DNA of 31,892 nucleotides from contig UQKB01000021.1 of assembly GCA_900541565.1 (NCBI GenBank), positions 1-31,892 on the forward strand, given 5' to 3'. The notes beneath the pieces were generated by a model. That model worked only from the letters and a program-made list of their open reading frames with translations. It was not told the DNA's origin and ran no database searches. The translations under genes and the position numbers were made by a program. Below, piece by piece: positions 14,938-24,064 of the stretch. This DNA comes from an uncultured Oscillospiraceae bacterium (GTDB lineage Bacteria > Bacillota > Clostridia > Oscillospirales > Acutalibacteraceae). Numbering within the stretch: position 1 is the stretch's first letter; every line of letters starts with the position of its first letter.

Positions 14938-17400
14938 TTATAATATAGAATCCGGATTGATATCCGCATACACAAAAACGCTTGTATATTTGCTGTTTTT
15001 ACCAAAACCGGCCAGTAAACGCGCAAGCATGGTGCGAAAATCCCTGCTGTTTCTGCATTTGATCACCAGCTTATGCCTGTATTTATGATTGACCCGCTTG
15101 ACCGCCGCTGGGGACGGCCCCAGTACGCGGAGCGGCAAAGAAGGATACTCCTCCTTTGCCAAGGCGCACAACGCCAGGGTAAAATCGTTTGCCGCACCGG
15201 CGGTTGTTTCTTCATTTTCGCCTACAAACCCTACCATGCAGATATCTGCAAACGGCGGGTAAAGCATGGCCTTGCGTATTGCAATCTCTGTTTCAAAAAA
15301 AGCAGCATAGTTCTGGGCCGCTGCAAGGCGGATCACCGGATTTTCCGGCGTAAACGTCTGAATAACCGCCCTTCCTTTAGCTGTGCCCCTTCCGGAGCGC
15401 CCCACCACCTGCGTTAAAAGCGAAAACGCACGTTCATAGCTTCTAAAATCATCATTGTAAAGCGCCTGGTCCGCGTTTAGCACGCCAACCAGCGTAACAT
15501 TGGGAAAATCCAGCCCTTTTGCCACCATCTGGGTCCCGACCATGATGTCGTATTCCCCCTGTGCAAACTGCCGCAGCAGCCTTTCATGCGAATATCTGGA
15601 CATGGTGGCGTCTGCATCCATCCGCAAGACTCTTGCTTCCGGCAAAAGCTGCAAAAGCGTTTGCTCTGCACGCTGCGTGCCTGTTCCGCTGTAGCGCAGG
15701 CCATGCTTATGGCAGGACGGGCATTCGTCTGTAAAGCGCTGCGAATACCCACAGTAATGGCACATCAGCCTGTTGTTTGCCGAATGGTACGTCAAAGAAA
15801 TCGAGCAATTGGGGCAAAGCACCACTTCTTTACAGTGCCGGCACGCTACAAAGGTATTATGCCCACGGCGGTTTAGTAGAAGAATCGACTGCTTATTGGC
15901 TTCCAGATTTTCGGCAAGCCCCTGCAGCAGCAGCGAGGAAAAACCCGTATGGTTTCCCTGCTCCGCCTCTATATACATATCCGCCGTCAAAACGTCCGGC
16001 AATTGCGCATGCCCATAACGTTTTTTTAACACATGCAGCGAATAGCGCCCTGTTTTTGCATGGTAAAAACTTTCTACCGACGGTGTTGCAGAAGACAGCA
16101 AAAGCAGACAATGATGGTTTGCACATCTGCGCTTTGCAACCTCTCTTGCATGATAACGCGGCACAGATTCTGATTTATAAGTATATTCCTGTTCCTCATC
16201 TATTATGATCAGCCCAAGCTGTTCAAACGGTGCAAAGACGGCGCTTCTGGTTCCAACCGCAATTTTTGCATGGCCCCTGCGAACCCGCTTCCACTCATCC
16301 AGCCGCTCGCCCATGGACAAGCCGCTGTGGAAAACAGCTACGTCATCCCCATACCGCGCGCGGAACAGCGCGATCATCTGCGGCGTAAGCGCGATTTCCG
16401 GGACCATGACGATCACGCCTTTGCCGTCGTTGCATACCTTGTCGATCAGTCGCATAAAAACAGACGTTTTTCCCGAACCGGTAACACCGTACAGCAGCGA
16501 TACGCTCCCTTTTCCCTGCATATATTTTGCAAGCAGCTGCTCATATGCCTTTTGCTGTTCCTGTGTTAAAACGATCGTATGTTTTTCGGGAATATCCTGC
16601 GCATACTGCGGCATACGCAGCACCTCTGCATTAAAATATTGTGCAACGCCTTTTTTTACCAGCGCATCACACACAGAACGGGTCACACCTGTAAAATAAC
16701 AGACCTCCTTTAAAGAAACGGCGTCCGTCATCTGTAAAAGTGAAACGACCTCTTCCTGTTTTGGGGACAGCTTTTGCCCCTGCGGCGCTCTTTCTGTTAG
16801 ACGAATCATTTTTTCAGACGCGTCCTGCACCCTGCGCACCGTACCATCCGTCCTGCACAGAAGGCCCCTGCGCACCATACTGTCCGGCAGGGGATGATCC
16901 ACAGCAAAACCCATGGCTTCAAATAGCAGGTCCTTCTTCACAGGCTTCCTGCGGCTTTGCAGAAAAGCGATCACCGCGCGCTCCTGCTGTGAAAGGCTGT
17001 CTAGATGCTCTTCTGGCTGCATATGTGCATGCACGCTGTACAGCGGCGTAATTTTATATTGTATGCCCGCCGGCAGCATTGCCTTAACTGCGTCGTAATA
17101 CGTACAAAAGCAATGCTCCCGGATAAAAAAGGCAAGCTGTGCAAGTTCTGCAGTTAAAATAGGGTGTTCGTCCAAAACGCAGGATATTTCCTTAAGCTGT
17201 GTCTCCTCTTCGGCGGTATCAAGTTGCAGGACAAACCCCTGTCTTGCCCGGTTGCCTTTGGCAAACGGAACAAGCACCCTGCTGCCCACGGCAACTTTGT
17301 CGGCAAAAGACTGTGGCACAATATAATCAAAAAGCCTGTCAAAATGATATGCCGTTTTTTCAACGGCGACCTGTGCTATCAATGGGGTTTTCTTAGTCAT
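14938..17400 (-). CDS. priA: Primosomal protein N' (replication restart helicase)
   Basis: An 820-residue superfamily-2 helicase that reloads the replisome at stalled forks. The N-terminal 3'-DNA-binding and winged-helix regions span ~1-260. Walker A is GVTGSGKT (305-312). Walker B reads DEEQ (401-404), where the textbook form is DEEH. A zinc region with paired cysteines follows (CRHC, CPNC, CHYC, CPSC), then the C-terminal helicase motifs ending in QVVGRSGRG. It overlaps the rpoZ end by 8 bases. In Bacillus coaBC lies between rpoZ and priA, and it is absent here. Confidence 0.96.
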   Translation of the reverse strand: MTKKTPLIAQVAVEKTAYHFDRLFDYIVPQSFADKVAVGSRVLVPFAKGNRARQGFVLQLDTAEEETQLKEISCVLDEHPILTAELAQLAFFIREHCFCTYYDAVKAMLPAGIQYKITPLYSVHAHMQPEEHLDSLSQQERAVIAFLQSRRKPVKKDLLFEAMGFAVDHPLPDSMVRRGLLCRTDGTVRRVQDASEKMIRLTERAPQGQKLSPKQEEVVSLLQMTDAVSLKEVCYFTGVTRSVCDALVKKGVAQYFNAEVLRMPQYAQDIPEKHTIVLTQEQQKAYEQLLAKYMQGKGSVSLLYGVTGSGKTSVFMRLIDKVCNDGKGVIVMVPEIALTPQMIALFRARYGDDVAVFHSGLSMGERLDEWKRVRRGHAKIAVGTRSAVFAPFEQLGLIIIDEEQEYTYKSESVPRYHAREVAKRRCANHHCLLLLSSATPSVESFYHAKTGRYSLHVLKKRYGHAQLPDVLTADMYIEAEQGNHTGFSSLLLQGLAENLEANKQSILLLNRRGHNTFVACRHCKEVVLCPNCSISLTYHSANNRLMCHYCGYSQRFTDECPSCHKHGLRYSGTGTQRAEQTLLQLLPEARVLRMDADATMSRYSHERLLRQFAQGEYDIMVGTQMVAKGLDFPNVTLVGVLNADQALYNDDFRSYERAFSLLTQVVGRSGRGTAKGRAVIQTFTPENPVIRLAAAQNYAAFFETEIAIRKAMLYPPFADICMVGFVGENEETTAGAANDFTLALCALAKEEYPSLPLRVLGPSPAAVKRVNHKYRHKLVIKCRNSRDFRTMLARLLAGFGKNSKYTSVFVYADINPDSIL

Positions 17401-17596
17401 TGACTTCCGGCTCTAAAATATTGTATCTGTGCTGCTTAAAATCCTCGATGGCAAGCAGCACAGGTTTTTCATCTGTAATAATATTTTCTTTTTCAAACTG
17501 CGCGGCAATCTGCCTTGCGCGCTTTGCTACGCCAATGACAAGGGCATATCTTGTTGTTTTATTTTCCAGCATGTCGTCAACGGATGGTCTGCGCAT
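17393..17596 (-). CDS. rpoZ: RNA polymerase omega subunit
   Basis: A 67-residue omega subunit. It has the conserved N-terminal RRPSVDDM, the helix TRYALVIGVAKRAR, and the acidic end of Firmicute omegas. It aids assembly of RNA polymerase around beta-prime. The ATG at 17596 lies 9 bases after AGGAAG and 20 bases inside the end of gmk. A UUG six bases upstream is possible but less likely. Its own end overlaps the priA start. Confidence 0.93.
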   Translation of the reverse strand: MRRPSVDDMLENKTTRYALVIGVAKRARQIAAQFEKENIITDEKPVLLAIEDFKQHRYNILEPEVND

Positions 17597-18203
17597 CTGC
17601 AAGCACTTCCTTTATAAAATTTTTCATTTTTACTGTTTTGTTCTTTTCAGAACGTAGTATGCTCAGTATATCCTGCACACAGTCGTCCAGAGTGTCGTTA
17701 ATTACAACGTAGTCATAATTTTCGGCCTGCCGGATCTCCTGCAGTGCGGCGTCCAGCCGCCGCCGGACGGTTTGTTCATCCTCTGTCCCTCTGCCACGCA
17801 GCCTGTCTGCCAGCACAGCGAAAGATTTTGGGATTAAAAAAACACTTACGGCGTCCGGACACTTTGCCCGGACCTGTCCGCCCCCCTGCACTTCTATTTC
17901 CAGAATAACGTCGTTTCCACAGGCAATCTGCTCATCCACATATTTTTTCGGTGTACCGTAATAATTTCCGCAATAGCAGGCGTATTCGAGCACTTCGCCG
18001 CGGTCGATCATTGCTTCAAAATCCTTTTGGGTGGTGAAAAAGTATTCTCTGCCGTTTTCTTCCCCCAAACGCGGTTTTCTGGTCGTGGCGGATACCGAAA
18101 GACAGATTTTGTCACTTGCTTTCAAAAGCTCTTTGACAACCGTTCCCTTCCCAGCACCCGAGGGCCCGGAAAGTACTACCAGCAGTCCCTTCTGCTCTGG
18201 CAT
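17577..18203 (-). CDS. gmk: Guanylate kinase
   Basis: Phosphorylates GMP to GDP. The 208 residues start MPEQKGLLVVLSGPSGAGKG with the P-loop GPSGAGKG at 13-20. The GMP-binding TRKPRLGEENGREYFF segment and the EYACYCGNYYGTP region follow. The ATG at 18203 begins one base after the remA stop, and its SD GAGGAGGTGG lies within remA, so the two are coupled. The longer in-frame reading to 18278 overlaps remA and is rejected. Confidence 0.97.
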   Translation of the reverse strand: MPEQKGLLVVLSGPSGAGKGTVVKELLKASDKICLSVSATTRKPRLGEENGREYFFTTQKDFEAMIDRGEVLEYACYCGNYYGTPKKYVDEQIACGNDVILEIEVQGGGQVRAKCPDAVSVFLIPKSFAVLADRLRGRGTEDEQTVRRRLDAALQEIRQAENYDYVVINDTLDDCVQDILSILRSEKNKTVKMKNFIKEVLADAQTIR

Positions 18204-18204
18204 A

Positions 18205-18450
18205 TCAGTCCACCTCCTCAACCGATGCCCGGTTTGAAAGGCTTTCCGGGTTTTTGGCAGACAGCACCACATGGTCACTGTCTGTAATGATGACAGACTT
18301 TGTGCGCCTGCCGTAAGTAGCGTCTATTAAAGCGCCCTGTTCCTTGGCATCCTGTATGATCCGTTTGATCGGCGCGCTGTCGGGCGACACAATTGCAATG
18401 ATCCTGTCCCCTGACACCATGTTTCCAAACCCGATGTTGATAAGCTTCAT
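18205..18450 (-). CDS. remA: RemA-like extracellular matrix regulator (DUF370)
   Basis: An 81-residue protein of the RemA/DUF370 family, recognised by [12 protein letters not shown], the central [10 protein letters not shown] segment and [12 protein letters not shown]. In Bacillus, RemA is a DNA-binding protein that activates matrix and osmoprotection genes and assembles into rings. The basic TYGRRTK segment belongs to the DNA contact surface. The ATG at 18450 follows AAGGAG by 7 bases. It is placed between yicC and gmk, its conserved Firmicute position. Its targets in this organism cannot be inferred. Confidence 0.93.
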   Translation of the reverse strand: MKLINIGFGNMVSGDRIIAIVSPDSAPIKRIIQDAKEQGALIDATYGRRTKSVIITDSDHVVLSAKNPESLSNRASVEEVD

Positions 18451-18510
18451 AATGCAGCTCCTTTTTTCGGATGGATTGCACATCAGATTCACCCGCATGC
18501 AAGCATCCTG

Positions 18511-19389
18511 TTATTCTATGTTCTGGATCTGTTCCCTGATCTTTTCAAGCTCGGCCTTGATATCCACCACCATGTGCGCCAGAGGTGCATTTTGTACTTT
18601 AGAACCTATGGTGTTGGCTTCGCGGTTCATTTCCTGCAAAATGAAATCGATCTTACGGCCGACAGGCTCTTCCGCCTCCAAAAACTTATACAACTGGTCA
18701 AAGTGGCTTCTTAAGCGCACCGTTTCTTCTGCCACCGCCGTTTTATCGGCGAAAATGGCTGTTTCCGTCAGCAGGCGCTGTTCGTCCACTGAAACATCCT
18801 GCAACAGCTCTTTTAAGCGTTCCTCCAGTTTTATTCTGTATTCCTGCACTGTTTGGGGCGAAAGTGTTTCAATTTGTTTTACAATGGAAAGGATCGTTTC
18901 GCAGCGCAAAAGCACGTCCTGCTTCATACGCTCGCCCTCTGTCCGGCGCATATTAAGAAAGCCCGCAAGCGCTGTATCCAGTACGGGTAGGACGCACGCC
19001 CACACTTCCTCTTCGTCTTCCTGGGGCTTGTGCAGGGTAAAAATATCCCCAAAACGTGAAAGCGCAGAAACAGAAATGTCATTTTGTATTCCGTATGTGT
19101 CCGCAAGCTCCTGCATAGCGCCGACATATCCGGACGCAAGGCTGTGGTTGAGCGTAACGTTTGCCTGTGTTTCCTCGGCGCAGACCACGCCGACATAAAC
19201 GTCCAATTTTCCTCTGGATACCTGTTTTGAAATATACGATTTAAGCTTTTCCTCCAAAAAGGCGTAGCCTCTGCTTGTTCTGCAATTAAATTCAAAATAA
19301 CGATGATTGACCGATTTGATCTCGACCGAAATCTCTCTGCCTCCAACCGTTTGCTCGCTTCTTCCAAAGCCGGTCATACTTTTGATCAT
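18511..19389 (-). CDS. yicC: YicC/YloC-family endoribonuclease
   Basis: A 292-residue member of the YicC family, starting MIKSMTGFGRSE and ending in the conserved EMNREANTIGSK block followed by a KAELEKIREQIQNIE helix. Members are now described as metal-dependent RNases that cleave structured RNA, including small RNAs. The ATG at 19389 follows GAGG by 7 bases and an operon promoter by ~55 bases. The upstream in-frame extension is unsupported. It is the first gene of the long minus-strand operon. Confidence 0.95.
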   Translation of the reverse strand: MIKSMTGFGRSEQTVGGREISVEIKSVNHRYFEFNCRTSRGYAFLEEKLKSYISKQVSRGKLDVYVGVVCAEETQANVTLNHSLASGYVGAMQELADTYGIQNDISVSALSRFGDIFTLHKPQEDEEEVWACVLPVLDTALAGFLNMRRTEGERMKQDVLLRCETILSIVKQIETLSPQTVQEYRIKLEERLKELLQDVSVDEQRLLTETAIFADKTAVAEETVRLRSHFDQLYKFLEAEEPVGRKIDFILQEMNREANTIGSKVQNAPLAHMVVDIKAELEKIREQIQNIE

Positions 19390-19442
19390 TTTTGTACCTC
19401 GTCTTTTTTTCTGGCCATATACTGCCATATTACAATTTATAT

Positions 19443-19471
19443 ATTTTAGCAGTTTTATTTAAAAAAAGCAA
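19443..19471 (-). promoter_or_regulatory. Sigma-A-like promoter of the yicC-thiN operon
   Basis: On the minus strand, TTGCTT (19471-19466), a 17-base spacer and TAAAAT (19448-19443) precede yicC. This is the best promoter match I found by eye for the operon. Confidence 0.65.
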
Positions 19472-19521
19472 GGTTTCCTCGTAAACGCAGGGTAAAATTT
19501 CCACAGCCAAACGCGGTATTG

Positions 19522-19550
19522 TTGCATTCCCATTTAAAATATGCTAGAAT
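19522..19550 (+). promoter_or_regulatory. Sigma-A-like promoter of yebC
   Basis: TTGCAT (19522-19527), a 17-base spacer and TAGAAT (19545-19550). The expected transcript start is ~28 bases before the yebC ATG. It is divergent from the yicC promoter without overlap. Confidence 0.7.
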
Positions 19551-19584
19551 AAACCGTAAAAATATTTGCAGGAGGCAACCGAAT

Positions 19585-20322
19585 ATGTCAGGACATAATA
19601 AATGGAGTACAATCAAGCAGAAAAAAGGCAAAAACGACGCGGCAAGGGCAAAGGTTTTTACCAAAATCGGCCGTGAGCTTGCTGTGGCTGTGCGCGACGG
19701 CGGCAGTGCCGACCCTGCTGCAAACTCCAAGCTGCGCGATTGTATTGCCAAGGCAAAAGCAAACAATGTTCCCAATGAAAATATAGAGCGTATTATTAAA
19801 AAAGCATCCGGCGAGGGCAGCGCAAATAATTATGAGGCGATCACATACGAAGGCTACGGGCCGGGCGGAATTGCCGTAATTGTAGAAACGCTTACAGATA
19901 ACCGCAACCGCACCGCAGGCGACGTACGCCATTATTTTGACAAGTTTGGCGGAAATATGGGCACGCCCGGCTGCGTTGCATTTATGTTTTCCCAAAAAGG
20001 CGTACTGGTTATTGACCGTGAGGAGCATGACCTGGACGAAGATAAAGTGATGGAAGACGCGCTGGAAGCCGGTGCTTCTGATTTTCAGGCAGATAAGGAC
20101 GTATTTGAAATTTATACCGAGCCGGAGGATTTTGGCGCAGTAAACGAAGACCTGACAGCGAAAGGCTATTCTTTTGCATCTGCTGAGGTAGAAATGGTGC
20201 CCAGCACCTATACAAAGCTTACAGACGAGGAGCAAGCGACGAAAATGCAAAAGCTGCTCGATATGCTTGAAGACAACGACGATATCCAAAACGTCTGGCA
20301 TAATTGGGAAATGGATGAATAA
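19585..20322 (+). CDS. yebC: YebC/PmpR-family protein (TACO1-like)
   Basis: A 245-residue protein starting [14 protein letters not shown], with the family signatures [22 protein letters not shown] and [17 protein letters not shown]. The family was long annotated as transcriptional regulators. More recent work assigns bacterial YebC and mitochondrial TACO1 a role in translating difficult stretches such as proline runs. The ATG at 19585 follows a perfect AGGAGG by 9 bases. It is preceded by its own promoter and followed by a terminator. Confidence 0.96.
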   Translation: MSGHNKWSTIKQKKGKNDAARAKVFTKIGRELAVAVRDGGSADPAANSKLRDCIAKAKANNVPNENIERIIKKASGEGSANNYEAITYEGYGPGGIAVIVETLTDNRNRTAGDVRHYFDKFGGNMGTPGCVAFMFSQKGVLVIDREEHDLDEDKVMEDALEAGASDFQADKDVFEIYTEPEDFGAVNEDLTAKGYSFASAEVEMVPSTYTKLTDEEQATKMQKLLDMLEDNDDIQNVWHNWEMDE

Positions 20323-20357
20323 ATGAAAGGCCGCCTGCAGGGCGGTTTTTTCATTTA
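20322..20357 (+). terminator. Intrinsic terminator after yebC
   Basis: CCGCC (20331-20335), loop TGCAG, GGCGG (20341-20345), then six T. The A-rich AAATGAAA before it and TTTCATTT after it extend the stem. RluC/D-type gene expression downstream must come from readthrough or a weak promoter. Confidence 0.85.
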
Positions 20358-20391
20358 GCTTTCCCGCCTTTTAAAAAATGGAGTAGATGCT

Positions 20392-21384
20392 ATGAGGACC
20401 ATTACAATTGAAAAAAACGACGCGGGACAGCGGCTGGATAAATTTATGGCCAAGCGCTTTAGGAGCATGCCCAAATCGTTGCTTTATAAATATATTCGTA
20501 CCAAATACATTAAGCTCAACGGAAAAAAATGTCTGCCGGACACAGTGCTTGCGCCGGGGGACGTTATTACCCTGTATATTAAGGATGAATTTTTCACTCC
20601 TGTGCGCAAGGCGTATGATTTCCTAAAGGCGCCGGCTAAACTCAATATCGTATATGAGGATCAGAACCTTCTGCTGCTTGACAAAAAGCCCGGTTTGATT
20701 GTCCATCCCGACCAGAGCTACCATTTTGATTCGCTGGTTGCGCGGCTTTGGCATTATCTCTACAATAAAGGCGAATACGACCCGGAAAAGGAAAACAGTT
20801 TTTCCCCAGCGCTTGTAAACCGTATTGACCGTAACACCGGTGGGCTTGTAATTGCGGCAAAAAACGCAGAAGCGCTGCGGGTTTTAAATCAAAAAATGAA
20901 ACAGCGCCAGATTAAAAAATTCTATCTATGCCTGGTTCATGGTAAAATGCCACAAAACAGCGGTACGCTTAAGGGCTACGCCGTAAAAAACGAGACGCAA
21001 AACAGGGTATATATAACCAGCACGCCAAGCGTGCGTGCAAAAGAAATATGCACGCGTTACAGGGTATTAAAGGAATTTGCAGACACAAGCCTGTTGGAAA
21101 TTGAGCTGTTGACAGGGCGCACCCATCAGATCCGCGCTCATCTTGCTTCTATCGGGCATCCGCTTTTGGGGGATCGCAAATACGGAAAGGCGGAAAACAA
21201 AAGAAGCCCCTATTCGTTTCAGGCCCTGTATTCCTACCGACTGCTCTTTGAATTTACAGGAGCGCAAACCACACTGGATTATCTAACAGGGAAAAGCTTT
21301 ACCGTCCAGAGCGTACCGTTTGCGCAAAGCTATGGATCCGGCAGCGGCTTTGCAGCGCCGGATGATTCTTTTACAAAACCATAA
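20392..21384 (+). CDS. RluC/RluD-family pseudouridine synthase
   Basis: A 330-residue rRNA pseudouridine synthase. An S4 RNA-binding domain covers about residues 12-60. The catalytic domain has the motif NRIDRNTGG with nucleophile Asp146, and TGRTHQIRAHL, which contacts RNA. Family members isomerise uridines in 23S rRNA or tRNA. I cannot assign RluC versus RluD specificity. The ATG at 20392 follows GGAG by 8 bases. It lies only ~35 bases past the yebC terminator with no clear promoter between them. Confidence 0.93.
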   Translation: MRTITIEKNDAGQRLDKFMAKRFRSMPKSLLYKYIRTKYIKLNGKKCLPDTVLAPGDVITLYIKDEFFTPVRKAYDFLKAPAKLNIVYEDQNLLLLDKKPGLIVHPDQSYHFDSLVARLWHYLYNKGEYDPEKENSFSPALVNRIDRNTGGLVIAAKNAEALRVLNQKMKQRQIKKFYLCLVHGKMPQNSGTLKGYAVKNETQNRVYITSTPSVRAKEICTRYRVLKEFADTSLLEIELLTGRTHQIRAHLASIGHPLLGDRKYGKAENKRSPYSFQALYSYRLLFEFTGAQTTLDYLTGKSFTVQSVPFAQSYGSGSGFAAPDDSFTKP

Positions 21385-21399
21385 AATGCGTATTACAAA

Positions 21400-21430
21400 C
21401 CGGGCACGGCAATCAGCTTGCCGTGCCCGG
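21400..21430. terminator. Perfect 13-bp hairpin at a convergent gene junction
   Basis: Arms 21400-21412 and 21418-21430 are perfectly complementary (CCGGGCACGGCAA with a TCAGC loop). The pseudouridine-synthase gene ends at 21384 and the opposing membrane-protein gene at 21434. The hairpin can serve both strands, though the T tracts after it are short. Confidence 0.75.
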
Positions 21431-21433
21431 TGT

Positions 21434-22384
21434 TTATAGCTGTGTGTCTTGTTCGTTGCGATAATATTCCTCCAGCTTGGAGCGTTTGATCATCCTGCCG
21501 TTGTGAAAAACATACGCATCGTCCTGGTTTGCCTTTTCCTGCAAGGCTTCTTTAAATGCAGGGTCTTTTTGCAGGGATTCCTCTATGGTTTCCAGCGCTT
21601 TTTGCTGCGGTTGATTGTTTTCCTTTGTCTTGCTTTTTTGGATCAGCATCTTGTCCACCTTTGGATAGACAAAAAAATGGACAATATAGCAGACTGTTGC
21701 AGGAAGCACCGTAACGAGTAAAACGGCCATTATAATCCAGTTGGCCGTATAATTGCCGGAAAGCATAAACAGTGTGCTTACCACTGCCGTAAGCACAAGC
21801 AGACACAGTACAGACAGCAGATTGGACGGAAGTTCCCAAACCGCCATCAACGCGGCGTCCTTATAAACATAGCGCATGGGAAGCTCCAGCGTGACGGTAA
21901 TAACCGGCACATAAAAAAACATAAACAGCAAAAACAGCAAAATGAACAGGCAAAGCCCAAAAAGCACATAAAACAGCGGATTGGTCGCCGCAGCCGCATA
22001 ATAAAATACAATGGAAAAGTAGTCCAGTAAAATGGCCAGATAAAAAATAACGCCATGCAGCAAAAACTGCCGCCAGTTATTTTTGACGCCCTTGAAAAAC
22101 GTGGAAACCGCTTTCCCTTTCCTGCCAGCTATCATATCTTTTGTAACCTGGACGACGCCGGCAAAAAACGGCGCGCATAATAGAACGGGCAACAGCTGTA
22201 TAAAGACATTGAGCGAAAAAAGAAACGACAATCCCCATACGACCGCGCCGCTTACGGCAAGCGGCACCGCAAAGAACAAATTGGCGATCAAAATGGAAGG
22301 AAATCTTTTAAAATAGCCGCCAAAGAAATCGCCCATGCTTCTTCTTTTTGTTTTTTCACCACTTTGCATTGATTGAAAGGACAT
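21434..22384 (-). CDS. Multi-pass membrane protein, possibly YesL/DUF624-like
   Basis: A 316-residue protein with roughly five to six transmembrane helices, followed by a ~75-residue charged cytoplasmic tail (QQKALETIEESLQKD, ending RNEQDTQL). The N-terminal half (GDFFGGYFKRFPSIL, then an amphipathic stretch and VQVTKDMIAGRKGK) recalls the DUF624/YesL membrane proteins, but I am not certain. The ATG at 22384 follows GGAG by 8 bases. A TATACT -10-like box lies upstream with only a weak -35. It follows the SpoIIM-like gene, so a joint role is possible. Function unknown. Confidence 0.75.
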   Translation of the reverse strand: MSFQSMQSGEKTKRRSMGDFFGGYFKRFPSILIANLFFAVPLAVSGAVVWGLSFLFSLNVFIQLLPVLLCAPFFAGVVQVTKDMIAGRKGKAVSTFFKGVKNNWRQFLLHGVIFYLAILLDYFSIVFYYAAAATNPLFYVLFGLCLFILLFLLFMFFYVPVITVTLELPMRYVYKDAALMAVWELPSNLLSVLCLLVLTAVVSTLFMLSGNYTANWIIMAVLLVTVLPATVCYIVHFFVYPKVDKMLIQKSKTKENNQPQQKALETIEESLQKDPAFKEALQEKANQDDAYVFHNGRMIKRSKLEEYYRNEQDTQL

Positions 22385-22438
22385 TTTTTATACTCCGTTT
22401 CTTGAAACTTCCTAAATATATACCCAGTATACCATATT

Positions 22439-23101
22439 TTATGAAAAAGAGAACACCCCGGAAAAGCAAAGGCTTGTAAGCACATCCAAAGCAGCAGCCA
22501 AAGCAGCAAGAATCAATATATAGCTGCTTGCAACCAGGTATTTAGTAAAATTAGGCGGTGGGCTTTGCTTTCCCTTCAGCCGCTTAGGTAAAAGCGCTGT
22601 TAAAATGGATTTGGAAAAATAAAATGCCTCTTTCCCCTGCAAAAGCATGGCAATGGACGATAAAAAAGCGCCCGGCAGCATCACCAGAAGATAAAAGCCA
22701 ACTCCCTGCAGCTGATAGGTCCCATACAGATACCCGGCGCACAGACCAATACCAAACCCCTTTAAAAAAGTGGTGGCCGGCAAGACTGCCGTCCCCCACG
22801 CGCACATTCCCAACAGAAACTGCCCGATGTAAAAAATAAAATACGAGGTAAGGGAAGCTGCAAACGTTAAAAACAGCGACTGGGAAATACGCGCCTTAAA
22901 ATTTGTGATAAAGAGGAAATCCAGGCTGTTAAGCATTTGCTCGTCCGCATCTGCAGCGGACAATGCCCCAAAAAACAGTCCCAGCACCAGCGCAAGCCCC
23001 AGAAAACACACAACGCCGTAGCGTTTAAAAAAATAAACCATATCTTTTGTTTTTATGCAGGTTCTTCCCGTTCCCGGCATAGATACAATTACGCCCTTCA
23101 T
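22439..23101 (-). CDS. spoIIM: Stage II sporulation protein M (SpoIIM)-like
   Basis: A 220-residue membrane protein. Hydrophobic helices lie at ~30-50, 75-97, 100-125, 130-160 and 195-215, with a short cytoplasmic N-terminus and a Pro-rich loop near 180. The helix layout and the GALSAADADEQ and FGIGLCAGYLYGTYQ segments match the SpoIIM/DUF95 family. SpoIIM is part of the DMP machine for forespore engulfment, but homologues occur outside sporulation loci. The ATG at 23101 follows GGGAG by 9 bases. An AT-rich, partly palindromic leader (23120-23165) resembles a sporulation sigma promoter only weakly. Confidence 0.82.
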   Translation of the reverse strand: MKGVIVSMPGTGRTCIKTKDMVYFFKRYGVVCFLGLALVLGLFFGALSAADADEQMLNSLDFLFITNFKARISQSLFLTFAASLTSYFIFYIGQFLLGMCAWGTAVLPATTFLKGFGIGLCAGYLYGTYQLQGVGFYLLVMLPGAFLSSIAMLLQGKEAFYFSKSILTALLPKRLKGKQSPPPNFTKYLVASSYILILAALAAALDVLTSLCFSGVFSFS

Positions 23102-23172
23102 ACATCATCGCTCCCGATTTACGTCTTGTCACTAGAAATATATGTATAAAAAAGCGTATATATGTCCCACTT

Positions 23173-23985
23173 TTATTGAGAAAGCTCCTGAGCGCGCTTT
23201 GTACAGCTATGCATAGCCGATTGGATTGCTGTGTAGAAGCCCGCTTCTTCCAGCTTATTTAACGCCGCGATAGTGGTTCCTCCCTTAGAAGAGACCTTTT
23301 GGATCAGTGCATCCGGCGTGTCACCGGATTCTTCAAGCATTTTTGCGCTGCCTTTGAGCGTGGCACAAATCAGGCGCATCGCTGTTTTTTCTTCTATCCC
23401 TTCCTGCTTTGCGTAATCGGCCATGGCCTTTGCAAACAGATAAACATAGGCCGGACTGCTCCCGTTTACGGCAATCACCGTATTCATCTGGCTTTCCGGC
23501 AAAATTTCACATACGCCGGACAATGCAAACATATCATAAACCGTTTGGAAATCCTCATCCTTGATATTGTCAGACGGGCACAGCGCGGTCGCACCCTCCC
23601 CCAGCAGCAGCGGCGTGTTCGGCATAACGCGCACACATGGACAGTCACAGCCGAGCGCCTGTGTGACAAAGGCAATGGAAATGCCTGCTGCAATAGAAAC
23701 AAACACCTTTTCCTTTGTTACCACACTGCGCAGGTCAAAGAGTACTTCCCGATAATTTTGCGGTTTAACGGCAAGCACAATTATATCACAGGCCTGCACC
23801 ACCTGCGCCGCACTGGGGCAAGCGTTGATCCCGCGGCTTTGGCACAGCTGTGCAAGCTTATCTTTGTCTATATCGAACAGAAAGAGCGACTGCGGTGCGC
23901 AGGCCCCATTTGTAAGCATTCCGTTAATAATTGCCGTGGCCATGTTGCCCGCACCAATAAAGCCGATTTTTTTTTGCATTTTCAT
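23173..23985 (-). CDS. proC: Pyrroline-5-carboxylate reductase
   Basis: The last step of proline synthesis: NAD(P)H reduction of pyrroline-5-carboxylate. The 270 residues begin with the Rossmann motif GFIGAGNMATAI. They continue with LAVKPQ, RVMPNTP and AVNGSSPAYVY, and end in the helix domain with GGTTIAAL. The usual SPGGTT reads SSKGGTT here. The ATG at 23985 follows AAAGG by 4 bases. A second ATG at 23979 has 10-base spacing, so the start may be two residues shorter. A reading to 24009 extends into the upstream terminator and is rejected. Confidence 0.95.
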   Translation of the reverse strand: MKMQKKIGFIGAGNMATAIINGMLTNGACAPQSLFLFDIDKDKLAQLCQSRGINACPSAAQVVQACDIIVLAVKPQNYREVLFDLRSVVTKEKVFVSIAAGISIAFVTQALGCDCPCVRVMPNTPLLLGEGATALCPSDNIKDEDFQTVYDMFALSGVCEILPESQMNTVIAVNGSSPAYVYLFAKAMADYAKQEGIEEKTAMRLICATLKGSAKMLEESGDTPDALIQKVSSKGGTTIAALNKLEEAGFYTAIQSAMHSCTKRAQELSQ

Positions 23986-24005
23986 ACATCCTTTCAAAAC
24001 AGAAA

Positions 24006-24045
24006 ACACGGTTGAACGGCTTTAAAGCCTTTCAACCGTTTTTCC
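24006..24045 (-). terminator. Hairpin terminator between lysozyme-type surface protein and proC
   Basis: ACGGTTGAA (24008-24016) pairs with TTCAACCGT (24031-24039), around an inner GGCTTTAAAGCC palindrome. The T-rich tail is stronger on the plus strand. On the minus strand it reads TGTTTTCTGTTTT. It ends the minus-strand gene upstream, only a few bases before proC signals begin. Confidence 0.7.
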
Positions 24046-24064
24046 TTTTTATCGTTTGCAGGGC

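Noticed and set aside
18344..19198. Plus-strand frame of 284 codons across remA and yicC
   Set aside because: It covers two clearly conserved minus-strand genes and the gap between them, with no SD.
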